Under the pieces are notes generated by a model. It searched no databases and was not told the origin of the DNA. It worked only from the letters and a program-made list of their open reading frames with translations. Of a stretch of 64,000 nucleotides of DNA, positions 48,816 through 59,811 are shown piece by piece (positions within the stretch are counted from its first letter, which is position 1; every line of letters starts with the position of its first letter). The stretch is from Chlorokybus atmophyticus (lineage: Eukaryota > Streptophyta > Chlorokybophyceae > Chlorokybales > Chlorokybaceae): positions 686,151 through 750,150 of the forward strand of contig RHPI01001507.1 of assembly GCA_009103225.1 (NCBI GenBank). Reading direction: 5' to 3'. The position numbers were made by a program, and so were the translations under genes.

Positions 48816-50917
48816 ATGGTGTTGGTGTGGTGGGGCGTGATGATGGGCTCCAGCTTAGCGTCTTCAAAGGAGGCGGAGCTGCTGCTGCCGGTGGCTGGGT
48901 ACTGGTGTGGATACCGCCCATACGGTGGTGGCCCGGTCAGAGCCTATTGCCAGGTGTGGCGCATGCTGATTCCATGACTGCCGTTGTCAACGAGGGTTTT
49001 GCTAGACGTTTCTCCCGCGTGCAGTCATCGCAACGTTTATACTCGCATGTGTAGCCGCAGGTCGGGGAGTCCACACACCGTGCCTACCAGAGCTAGCTGG
49101 CGCCGCTCAACAGGCGACATGGTGATGGCAACTGCTGCAACACTATGCAGTGAGTGCCAGCGGCATTGTCCGAGACTTGTGTGCATGATCGCGTGTGCGT
49201 GAGCTCGTGCTTGGGTGCATGGGGTGCAGGTGTTAGTGTACATGAGTGTGTACGTTGGTGTACGCCTGTGGCAGCCGCACAAGCGCTTGGCTTCAATTAA
49301 GTTTGAGTTGTGTCATGGGCAGAAGTCCACCTGCCGGCGTGCACTACCAACATGCTTGCCAGACAGTCAAGGTGTTCTGCCATCAGAACAAGCGGTACGT
49401 GTCTCCTCATGTCAGCGCTAGCTTGTCACTTACAAAATCAAAGCACTACTCTTCAAGGCTAAATGTTGGACTATATACACACACAGACACGCGCACATTC
49501 ACTTATATAAATAGCCTCTGCGGTGCAGGCATTGTGCAAAAGTCCGCACAAAGAGCTATGCAAGTAAGCCGCTTGCGCACAGCTTGCAAACAACTCAAAG
49601 AGCGGGCGCCAAAGCCGCTCCGCGCAGAAGGTATGCAACCATTGCATGTTGCTTCGTTCAATGTTTGCACGGGAACACTCAACATCTTCTGCAGCAGGCG
49701 CTTTCTATGACAGCTCTTCAGTGCCCAACGACTACGCACTTGAGCAGCCTGCACACGAGCAGGCAAGTGTGCGGTGGTGATTGAGTCTTTGCTACTACTT
49801 GTGTGCTTATTGTTGTCGTTCATGGAATGCAGCTAGCTTCCATGAACGACATGCATGTGTGCGCGTGTGTTGACACACTCGTAGGCGTAAGCGTACAAGC
49901 ATGCACGCACACACACACACAAACACACACACACATGCGCACACGCACACAGGTGAGCGAGCAGTTCTGGCTGCTACCAGGAGTTATGCACCGCAATGCT
50001 GGTTGCGTGCAAGCTCGGCCCGCCTATCTCCATCGAGCTGATGGAAGTTACCCGCAATTGTGCACCAGAGGCAAACGACAGCAGTGCAGCCAGCGCAATC
50101 GGCTACGCGAAGCGAGCACTAGAGATGATCAAACACGAAGAGAAGTCCTGAAACTACCGGTCCAAGCATGCAGCACGGGCATTGTTGTTCGGGTTCAATG
50201 GTAAGGCGAAGGTCACTTTGTCAATCGAAGACGTCGCATTAGCGGCGGGGGTAGCGCGGCTGTTCCATGTTCACATGCACGTGTATTGGCTGATAAAGTT
50301 CGGCGATGCTGCAAGTGTTGTGTTTGCGGGAGACTCTGCTCGCACGCATGCGGCTGCGTACGTGTATGGAGCCATCTACGTCGCAGAGTACAACGCACGG
50401 CGAAGGTGGTGTACTGAGGTGAGCATGGGAAAGAGTGCACACATCTCACAATACATGTCACAATGCCGCATGCTGCAATGCGGCATGCACACACATTCGT
50501 GTGTCTTTGACCTTAAATCGCACAGGCTGATGAATGCACGCACTCATGTGCGTGCATTCATCAGCCTGTGCGATTTATTCATCAGCCTGTGTGCAGATGC
50601 GCGTTCAACAGGGAGTGGAATAGCACAACAAGTAACATGAATGCATGCACTCATGTGCGTGCATTCATCAGCCTGTGTGCAGATGCGTGTATAACAGGGA
50701 GTAGAATAGCACAACAAGTAACAAGTTTCTCCATGTGCGTATGCTCTGCGTTGAGCAGGAAGGCAGCAAAAGCGTGGTGGGTGTGGGTGGCGCCAACTTG
50801 TACTTTACTGTAGCCGAATGCACCAAGCACTGGACGGTCACCTTGCTGAAGGGCATCGGCGCACCCAACTCCCTCCTGCGTCAGCATCGACAGACAGAGC
50901 ATTTCAAGATACTTTGA
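48816..50917 (+). CDS. Gene Z, unit A: uncharacterised multi-exon gene, possibly damaged
   Basis: Not recognised. Open, splice-bounded segments on the plus strand: 48816-48953 (ATG then MVLVWWGVMMGSSLASS, a signal-peptide-like start; CAG|GTGTGG donor); 49271-49399 (PHKRLASIKFELCHGQK, ended by GTACGT); about 49681-49762 (GAFYDSSSVPNDYALEQ, ended by a GC-type donor CAG|GCAAGT); a long frame about 49968-50418 (LGPPISIELMEVTRNCAPEA and DAASVVFAGDSARTHAAAY, donor GAG|GTGAGC); and last exon 50759-50917 (EGSKSVVGVGGANLYFTVAE, stop TGA). The long frame contains TGA at 50149-50151, with protein-like sequence on both sides, so either an unseen intron or a null mutation is present. The joins between the first segments are not resolved. 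Treat the extent as approximate. Confidence 0.35.
50515..50576. repeat. Perfect 28-bp stem hairpin in the last intron of Z
   Basis: 50515-50542 and 50549-50576 are exact reverse complements with a 6-nt loop CTCATG. The right arm's GCATTCATCAGCCTGTG word is then repeated in direct copies. Confidence 0.95.
50577..50724. repeat. Direct repeat next to the hairpin
   Basis: Two copies, about 50575-50641 and 50656-50724, each containing CATCAGCCTGTGTGCAGATG and GAATAGCACAACAAGTAACA, joined by GCATGCACTCATGTGCGTGC. Together with the hairpin this fills the intron before the last Z exon. Confidence 0.85.
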
Positions 50918-53353
50918 CGCCGTTCAACAACCTGAACAGTCCATGACTTGGAAGACGTCTGCAAATCTCCACCCAGACTCATGTGGTTGATGAACAAAAT
51001 TACCATCAAGGCCTTGGTCGCCGGTGCATGCGTCGTGTTGTTTAAAGTAATCATGTTCTTCATCAATGACATCCGTAGGTTGTGTTCTTAGAGCCATTTA
51101 GACTGACATCACTTAGAGTAACAATGGCAGCTTGTCAAAATTGCGCAAATGTTGCCCCTATTGCAGTGTGTTATGCATGCCGTATGGCGTTGAACTTGAC
51201 TCAGCAGTGCAGCATGTGCTCAGCAACAACCCAGGCAGCATCGACCTTTCATCATTTTGAGAGAAGTTGTATGGCTTAGTGATTGTCTGTGGGGCAAAGC
51301 ATAGCAGCGCCAGCAGTGCAGCCTAGTCATCAACACGAGAGTAGGGTCAGATGCAGCGTGTACGTGTGTGGATGTGCTGTGGTCGTTGGTGTGCCGGATG
51401 TGACTGATGTGTGCGCGAGTTTGGTGTGCTGTATGAGAGGGAGATTGCACAGTGGGTGTGCATGTGGTCGTATAGATGTTGAACGTGCAGTGGCTCTGCT
51501 AGCAGTGCTTCTTAGAGGCAGAGCAACAAGACATACCGAGGCACCAAGCCTGGGGCGGGGATGACACTCGTGCGTGGTATGTGGGTGTGTGGGTGTGGTC
51601 CGGTTTGTTGGTGTTGTGTGCGTCATTAGATACATTACTTATTACTTTGGGCAGTGCATAGTTGAGGCTGTGGTATCAGTGTGCACAGTAGTAGGGGTAA
51701 AGTAGTGTGTTAGGCAGTGGATGAACCCGATGGTTAACTTCACAATAGTGTGATTGGTATGCGTTGTGTCTCTGCATGCTGCTGACTGTGCATATCACCA
51801 TGCATGTGCATTGCCGTTTCGCATTGTTTGTACACAGACACAACTCATATGGGTATGGCAAGATGGGTAAGACTGTATGCTCTGTGAACTCTGCTGTGAT
51901 CCACGTTACCTGTGCAAATGAAGCTTTGGAGGTGTGCTGCGAGTCGTGTGTGCAGTTGAACTTAGCACTAGCACCTGCTTGTGAAACACACAGCTGTGTC
52001 TGGTCAAGGCCGCTTTCAAGCAACAACTTGAGAACGAGAAACAGGCTGCATTGCTGCTCCGCTGACTTAGCAAGTTGGAGCAACAGTTTTGCAGCGCAAT
52101 GGCACTGCGCTTCGCAAGCGAGGTTGCATTCATCTTGTTGCATGAAGTCAACCACCCGCTTGCATATGTGCGATGCAACTTGCTCGTAATCAATCATCAC
52201 TTCATGCACACAATACTAGAATGGCACAAGTGGGGATGCGTGTGCGTGCATGTGTGCGTGTGTTGGTGTGCGTTTGTACGCAAGTGGGTGGCTAGGTGGC
52301 TGCCATAAGCTCTTCTCATCGCTTCAACTTGAAGCGATGAGAAAGTAGCTCAACTTGCAGTCAAACCCGTCCACACTTTCGCACGATCTCATATCTGTAT
52401 CTAGTGTAGCATGTTGAACCATCATAAGCATTGCAGCCGCATGATGTTGTGGAAAGAGCTGAGGCTGACTGAGGCTATGTCATTGAATTGCAGGTCAAGA
52501 CGGTTTTTACATTGGCAAACAATGTCTCGATATTGTCAAAGACCCAGTGCACATTGAAAGGCTCTTTCTTTACTATTTTCTTCAAAGGCTTCTCAATTTG
52601 CAATACAGGTGAGTAGCAGCTGTTACATGTGCTGTTGCCAACACATGGTGGGTACCTTAGTCTGAATCGCTGGCAGGCCCCATCACTGGCCTTGGCGGGG
52701 TTGTGCCGGTTGTGAAATAGAAGAAACGGGCTTCTTCAATTGTTCCGCAACTGCAGGAGCCGTGGTGTGCTGTCAAGCAAGTGGTTTCATGTTCCATGCC
52801 TTCTCTGCTCTGCTCTGCCTATCCCTGGCACAAGAGTCGGCACCGCATTCTGTTTGGTGAGTTGTGCCCTTGGGAGAAAACTCTGCAAGCGTTTCAGCAA
52901 GGGTGAGCCTTGAATAGTGGCTGTTGTCAACGGCAGCTTGCCGTGCATAAGCTGGGGCTGAGAGACTCGCCATTGGTCAACCTCAAGCTTGCTGGCATTG
53001 GTATGTCGTTATCATACAGTTGGCCACCTTCGCTCATGTGCGGCTCGCTTCTTCTCAATCAATCAAGATTGACCACTTGGCAGATGTGATATTCTTGACA
53101 CCGCCTGGCAAAGTTGCGACCAGTGTGCTTTGGTGTTTGGTGCGCGTACATGTGGCCATGTTGTCACGAGTCGTTGCAATGTCGCCATAAACTAGTGCTT
53201 GTTATTAACGATGCGGAGGCAGCGTCTTTGGTCAGCGTACTGCTAGTTGCTAAGCACTGACAGCTGCTGTTTACTACCATCTGCTTGTATATTGCAGAAC
53301 GCTTGATTCTTCCACGCTCACGCTTATTCTCTGCACTTGTGACTTGCTAACTT
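50918..53353. other. Spacer between unit A and the second mTERF relic
   Basis: No gene is convincing. Minus-strand 51676-52209 is open for 177 codons and contains protein-like stretches, but it is Cys/His-rich with no recognised motif, and the plus strand is open over the same bases. A perfect 15-bp stem hairpin lies at 52313-52343 with a 1-nt centre. Confidence 0.4.
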
Positions 53354-54105
53354 GTGACTGTTTTGCAGCGCAGTCCTTGTTGTCCCTCACTCGTGTCGCA
53401 AGAGCCGTAACAGCCAGCATTATTACACACTGCTTTGCACAACTCTGTACAGGTAAGGAAGCAGCTGGGTCGGTTGCAGTAGACTTCAACGCAGTCAGTA
53501 CACGTCACAACGCGGTGGTTGCAGGCAACTGCACTGCACACTTACGGCACGAGTACGGTGTGCATGTGGTACAGACACGCTTGTTGGTACTGTTGACGAC
53601 AGCAACAAGGTGAGTTGCTGCTTCTCCCCAAGCCATGCTTGCTCACAATCTGGAGCTGCTGCTGGTGCTGCCACCTCAACAATGCCTGTTTGCCAGCAGC
53701 CACTAGGCGGGTGGGCAGGGCTGGGTTGCCCCCATGGTCATGATTAGAGAGCGAGCAGCAAGCGGTGCGCCGGTTCTGGGAGGGGTTATCTCGCTTCCTC
53801 CGCAACAAGTGCCGTTGTTGATAGACAAAGGCAAGTCCGATTCAATTCAGTCCTCCGCAAGTCTGAAGAGCTGGAGTGACGAATGCATCATGAGGTATGT
53901 TGTGTTAAATGTCTCAGTCTCAGTGCATGGTGCTTGTGGTGAACCTGCACTGCACAGCAGATGTGGAAGTTGATTGACCTGACCAGTGCGACTACCAAAG
54001 CAGTGACGGACCCGACTTCTGAGGCGCGTTGTTTTAGAACGAGTCTTCCAGACAATTTGTCAAAGCTCAAAGCGCTGTTTTATAGCATAGAACACGCGGT
54101 ACCTA
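53354..54105 (+). pseudogene. mTERF-like relic, copy 2
   Basis: Shares, in order, the blocks seen at 4680-5400: TTGTTGTCCCTCACTCG with a CAG|GTAAGG donor (about 53369-53460), GCCCCCATGGTCA with CGGTTCTGGGAGGGGTTATCTC (about 53676-53880), and a third exon-like block beginning after CAG at 53960 (WKLIDLTSATT then LSKLKALF). The likeness stops near 54090, so the part corresponding to the later mTERF repeats is missing. Frame differs between blocks of the two copies, in keeping with decay. Confidence 0.45.
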
Positions 54106-54317
54106 TACAACGGGTTCCTTATGCCATGAGCACATATCATCACTACCATGTCTGTGTGAGCACATGGTGCATGCGACATCTTGCTGAGCTAACTGTGTTT
54201 GAGACAGGTCGCGTAAAGCAACAAACCAAGCATACACGCATACATCCCTACAAAAGCCTCCCTCTCCGCCGCCGCCTCCCCACCCCACCCCACCCCCCCC
54301 TCTGCGCGTGCACCCAT

Positions 54318-56074
54318 CTACCAACTATGCGGCTGCCTCGCCTCTCCCTCCCTTCCCCCATCATCATCATCACCATCATCGTCGCTGTCATGGAACATGG
54401 GGTCTGGTCGCAGCTGGCGGATGGCGAACTTCATGTCGCCTACTGTCTCTTTGCTGGTTGCCTCCACACGCGACAACAACAAGATGATGCCAAGCGGGTG
54501 AAGGCAAGGTCCGCCACACGCCTCCAAGACGTACTTGACAGCGTGCGCGCTTATGCGCAGCTGCAATATGGCTGCGTCCTTATCTGAATAAAAGCAACCA
54601 TAAACATTATTGCAAGCAAGAAAGCAATTAGCAGCACGTATGACAGAGCAGCAGAGTACATATGACACAGCAATTACCAGTTGTACATACCTGTAGAGCT
54701 GGACTTCGACTCCCCCATAACCAACCAGCGGTCTTCAGCCTCAAAGAGCACGCCTCCTGCTGCGTTGATCTCCAATTGGCCCGAGACGTTCGGCGCCACT
54801 TTTTGATGCCGTGCCACCTCCCACATGACAGCACTTAAAGCAGCACCGTTGGTGTCTGCCACCTCTGTTCATAGACAACATGAGAGGGCACCAATAGATC
54901 ATAACTGACACGAGATGCCAAGTGTACATACCTACAAGAAGTCATCTCACCTGCTTGACCATTGATGCATGTGTAGACAAAACGTTGAAAAGTTCTGCGA
55001 ACATCGTGATTCAGATATTTCCCGATCATATCTTGGAAATGTCTTGCCAGACCGGCAGCCTCCTCCATGCCTCGACGCTTCAACATGCTCCGAAGTTGAT
55101 GGTATGTCTCTGCAACATCCACTAGATCTGGCACAACGCGCCCTTGATTCTCGTTGATATGGGCGAGGATCCGCTTTGTTGCAGCCTTGAGCGCAACAGG
55201 AAGAAAAGCGCTGAAACTCTGCCGAATTGCATCCTAAAGAACACCTACTAGTATCAATAAACAACCAGTGGCTGATCAGTCGAGCAAAATTGCCTGTGTC
55301 CGTGCAACTTGAGCAAGCGATGTCAAGCTGTAAGTCAACAACTATGAAATCTTACTTGCCATGACACTTACCACAGCGATCAACTTCATGACCAAAGCGC
55401 CTTTGTTTGTTGGCGTGCCCCATCGGCCGCCATAAAACTCGAGAATCTGATCGATTGTAGTGAAAAGTTGACCGTTAGTGTACTTCTTCGGCTGCCGGCA
55501 CTTCATGCCGGTGTAGTTCTCCACCTCATGAACGAAATGCGCCATGAGCTGGGCTTCAGCCATAATTCCAACAGTTCCGACCAGTGCAGATAAGGCCTTC
55601 TGCTGATTGGCAGCGGCCTTTTGTAGATTGGCAGCGGCCGTGCGTGCCTCCTCCCAATACCTTGTGAACTGCAATGGCAGCGAAGCAATCAGAACGATGG
55701 GAACTGGGACGGGAACCAGACCATGCAGCTACTTGCACGAGGCTGGCTACCAAGAGCAGTGTATGCGTGTGATAGTGAGGCACTGTTGGTGCGTCACTAT
55801 CACATAGGCATGCGCGTTGGTTACCTGCAATACTACGGACACCATTGCATTGGGTTGCTTCTACTCTTCAGTACTTCACACCGGCAACGTGCGCAGCATG
55901 AAATGTGATTGCACCTACCCACTGTGGCTCGCTGTCATCCTCCTCACTGCCATCTCCAGCACTGGAGAAACTGCAGCTTGGAGTAAGGTTATGGTTGTTC
56001 TTTCCAACCAACAAAGATGGCGCCGGACCTTGCAATGCAGGTCTCCTCCCGAGAGTGGTCAGTGACCTGACCAT
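54318..56074 (-). CDS. Gene X, unit B: uncharacterised, intact, 391 aa
   Basis: Paralogue of the unit A gene with the same five-exon plan: 55919-56074, 55372-55668, 54951-55233, 54691-54864, 54318-54583. Exons 3 and 4 are exactly the same length as in A. The upstream ATG used in A is TTG here, so the first in-frame ATG is 56074, 17 codons further in; the open frame continues 5' to a possible acceptor (GGTCAG). Exon 2 differs most near its start (an Ala/Gln-rich repeat, NLQKAAANQQKALSA). The E-x-K is kept (RWLVMGESKSS), as are LEINAAGG and LQLRISAHAVKYVLEACGG. The Asp-rich tail is shorter. Preserved frame across many substitutions implies selection on the protein after duplication. Function unknown. 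Confidence 0.65.
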
Positions 56075-56329
56075 TGCACTCTGCGTGCTGGCAGCCTGAC
56101 CGCAAGAGTGAGGAGAAAGCGTCAGTCACTTGCTGGGTGGCTGCTGCACTGGAAGCAGGTGTGTCCAACTTACAGTTCACAGCAGCATGCTCCAACAGCA
56201 TTCTATATAGCTCACAGCTGCTTACCCACTCTGGACGGGTGAGTTGACGGGAGCATCGGTGGTTGCAATCAAAATCGCCTTGTAATACTTGGCTACTCTC
56301 TGCAAGCCGCACAACAGACCTTAAGCAAC

Positions 56330-56332
<3 letters not shown>

Positions 56333-56407
<75 letters not shown>

Positions 56408-56435
56408 NAGAGAGAGAGAGAGAGAGAGAGAGAGA
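56333..56435. repeat. (GA)n microsatellite 5' of gene X, unit B
   Basis: About 100 bp of GA with one N at 56408, in the same position relative to X as the tracts in units A and C. Confidence 0.97.
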
Positions 56436-58629
56436 ACACAATAGCTTGTCTGTATCGTGGTGACAACATTGCATGCAGGAACGTGTACCACAACCAGCAG
56501 AGTTGATTGAGAAACAGTCACCTGTCGGATAACTCTAAACAGGTGGGCAAACGCTGGTGACAGCTGGTTCGCCTAACTGCAGAAAGAGCAGTGATAAGCA
56601 GGCATGTGTGTTAGACTGCAATTAACACCAGGAGGTTACCATAACAATGTAGCTGGCGTGACATTACCAAGCCGCAACTGCCTAAGAAACATCGAGCCAC
56701 AGTCTTGAAGGGCAAATCTACAGCGAGGTGCTGAAGAAAGGATAGGGCGATCCCCAAAGCGTCAACTGTAAAACGCAAGTTAGTTTGCATTTGAGAGGCA
56801 TCGTCACAACTGTTTGCGACCAATGCATGGGCCAGCCAAGATGTAGCAGGTCACATGAGATTGCACCATGCATGACTTTCATGCAAAATGACTAACTATA
56901 ATCACAGGTTGTACCGATGAGCACAGGGCAGACAAAACATACACGTGCTGCTATCAAATAGCAACGCCGTCATGTACCCAATCCAAGACTGATAACCCTA
57001 ACATGTCATGCATTCATGAATGCACAATAAAGCCCTCAAGAACCATGACTTATGGTAGAAGCTGCTTCTAGAAGTTGTATACATAAGCTGGATGGACAGT
57101 AGTAAACAAATTGCTTGAACTGGCAAAGCAATACAATAGAAATACAACACCAGTCGCTGCCTACCGCAAAGCATGCCCACCCGCGCCTTGGCCGCTGTCT
57201 GGCAAGCCGCTGGACAGGGCGTGTGAGCGAGCGAGCGGTGAGAGGGTAAGAGGGAGTGAGAGACTCCTGAGTATTTCTGCTGCCCCTTCGCCCGCCGCCG
57301 CCGCCGCCCGCGCCCAGACAGTAATTTGACACGACAAATGACAAATGACGTGACATCTCTCTCTCTCCAGGCCCTTGAAGGCCTCGCCTGATCAGCCAGG
57401 TCCCACCCAAAAAAACTTTCTCTTCCTCCCTCAACACGCTGTGCAAGGCGGCCTACCGGTGAACAGTACGCACAGAGGGCAAGCGTTGCACATGTAGCAT
57501 GCTACAGTGTAGCGACCTAAAACTGCAAAGCTATGTCTACAGGGCTGTACATGGACTACACATAGGCTATATACAAATAAGACAAGACACCGCTATGTCA
57601 CATAGCGGTGTCTTGTCTTAATTGTACATATTTTAGCAGCTGCTGAATCCATCAACCAATCCACTATCAAGCTAAACTTAACACCGGCTTTTACACACAA
57701 TCTTGCACTTGTAAGAGGTAGCTTAACCTTTTGCTGCACAGCACAAAATGATGCCGCACGCACATGAATGCACCATGCTGCGCTCGCTATGATATATGGT
57801 TGGTTTCTATGTATATGTAGCTACTGGTATGTAGCTACAGCGTTTCGTATGGTTATTTTTTCTCAAGTGCGGATATTACATATGATATGATGTTAATATT
57901 GCTACAAAGTCACTACCATGTTGATACTTGATGCTAGCTATCGATAGCTACCATTGATCAATGATAGCTTGTGCGTCCACCGATACTAGCACTTACCCAC
58001 ACCCGCACGCATGCATGCGCACGAACCCCCTTATGTGCTCCGCTCTGACGTTATTATTACTATATATATGATGGAATAAATTAAGACAGTTATCGGCATA
58101 ACACATTGTAGTGGATGCAAGCGTAAAAGAAAGCATCCTCATTGGCTTGTACTGCCGCACTTTGAAAGCTGTTCCCTCTATATAACATGAACGCCTTAAA
58201 CATCATGACTAATAATTGTGAGTTTAACAAGCATGATGCTATGTCAATTGTATAGAGAAATCATAGTAGAAAGCGCATCTTTATACATGTACGAATATGT
58301 AAGGTTGAAATGCAATCTGAAGAGCAGTAATGAAATGAAGCATACAGTCAACACGACCATCACGCCTACAAGCACGTTGCATTTATGTCATATATATGCA
58401 TATGAGTGTTGTAATTGCATGCACACCAGACCAAGTGTCCTGTTGATAACCTTCAATGAACGCATGGATGAATGAAGGAGTGAATGAATGAATGAATCAA
58501 CGAACGAGTGACTGAATGATTGAAAGAAGTACTTGCGTTGTTTCATTATCAGCCTCGTAACGAGCCGGGCAATGGCGTAGATACATGTGTACCTGGTATC
58601 TACTCCAGTGCCAGCCAGTCTGGCCCAGC
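56436..58629. other. Conserved 5' block and spacer, unit B
   Basis: Equivalent of 46761-48670 in unit A. The Ala-rich and hydrophobic minus-strand segments are more diverged (57260-57325 and 56670-56766). The remainder is AT-rich spacer with tetranucleotide AATG-like repeats near 58468-58520. No intact gene seen. Confidence 0.5.
57578..57620. repeat. Perfect 20-bp stem hairpin
   Basis: 57578-57597 pairs exactly with 57601-57620 around a 3-nt loop (TCA). It lies in the unit B spacer; no equivalent was noticed in units A or C. Confidence 0.93.
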
Positions 58630-59135
58630 CTCGTTGCGAGGCTGATAAGCACGAGAGGGCCTCTTCGTACCTATTCATCTCTCTGACAAGCCCTTTCAGC
58701 TCAGCTGAGCTGATTGCTGCTGGCCTGGTGGCGGTATTGCTGGTGGTGTTTGCGTGGGGCGTGGGGTGAGGCCCTACGGCCAAGTGTGGCATATATGGAG
58801 GAGGCGGATCTGCTGCCGCCAGTGGCTGGGTACCGGTGTAGACCCCCCTACGGTGGCAGCCCCGGAGCCCGTTGCTAGGCGTGGGTGCGCATGCTGCTGC
58901 TGATGACTGCCCATGTCAACGAGGGTTTTGGCTGGACGCTTCTCTCTCTCACGCAATTGGGTGGACATTTCAACATGTCCACTCGCATGTGTAGCCGCAG
59001 GTCGAAATCAACACACCGTGTCTACCAGAGCTACTGCTTGAATGCAGCTGACATGGCGATGGCAACACCTGCGACACTACACAGTGAGTGTCCACTTTCC
59101 CAGCGTTCGTGTGCATGCCGGCTTCGGTGCAAATG
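58630..59135 (+). pseudogene. Gene Z remnant, unit B
   Basis: Begins with the same CAGCCTCG hairpin and AGCTG repeats as unit A. It keeps diverged versions of the first two Z segments (GCTGCCGCCAGTGGCTGGGTACCGG for the first; GTGTAGCCGCAGGTCG for the second), but the first is shortened and loses its donor (GTTGCTAGGC). At about 59133 it runs directly into sequence matching 44055 of unit A, so all later Z exons are deleted at the B/C boundary. Confidence 0.65.
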
Positions 59136-59811
59136 CACGCGTCAGCACGCATGTGTGGACACGTATGCATGTGTGTAGAATATATGCAATGCTATTGTGA
59201 CCAACACAACATGCGTGGCACATGCATCAGCAAAACGCACAACACGCAACGATTGCACTTGATAACCATCGGGCTATGTATACAAGCTAGCTACCAAGGT
59301 AGCTACCTTTATTGCAACCCGTACCCCGTTGGATGTGCATGCAGGCATGATTGATTACTAGCCACATTGTCGGTGGAATTATTACTAAACAATACGACGA
59401 CGATATTATGTGTGACCATAAGCACAACGGCTTCTATACCAGAGCCGTAAGCAAATTGTGTTTATGCCATTTGTCACGGTGACAGAGCCTACCACAATTG
59501 TGCACTTCTGTGCAAACGTGTACGCTTGTGGTGCTGTCTCTCGTATGCAATGACTTTTGTATGCTCTGGGCAAGCATGCATTACAAATGTGTGCACATAA
59601 TGCATGCAATGCAAGCAGGAACAAGGTTAGCTTTATGCCAAGCTGCCAGTGTTTGGATGTGGCGGTTGACAAAAGTAACCAACTATATTCACATATACAT
59701 CTATAAAAACCACCCATCAACCCCGAATCAGCGCACTCTCGCCTACGATTACCCACCGCGTGGCGCGCCCCCCTCCCCTTTCCTTCCCTCATCATCATGA
59801 TCAGTCTTTAT
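59136..59811. other. Unit B/C junction and 3' flank of gene X copy C
   Basis: Matches about 44055-44640 in order (AGCACGCATGTGTGGACACG, then CTATGTATACAAGCTAGCTA, then the X 3' flank). About 75 bp at 59795-59870, inside the CAT-repeat end of X, has no counterpart in unit A. Confidence 0.6.

Noticed and set aside
50515-50724. CRISPR-like array of repeats
   Set aside because: Only two direct repeats plus one hairpin, no regular spacers, and the host genome is eukaryotic.
51838-51875. SYGYGKMGKT word resembling a kinesin P-loop
   Set aside because: The surrounding sequence has no other motor-domain motif, and the glycine pattern does not fit GxxxxGKT cleanly.
51676-52209. 177-codon minus-strand frame between unit A and the mTERF relic
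   Set aside because: The opposite strand is equally open, there is no ATG-led domain or recognised motif, and no splice partners; kept only as a note in the spacer entry.
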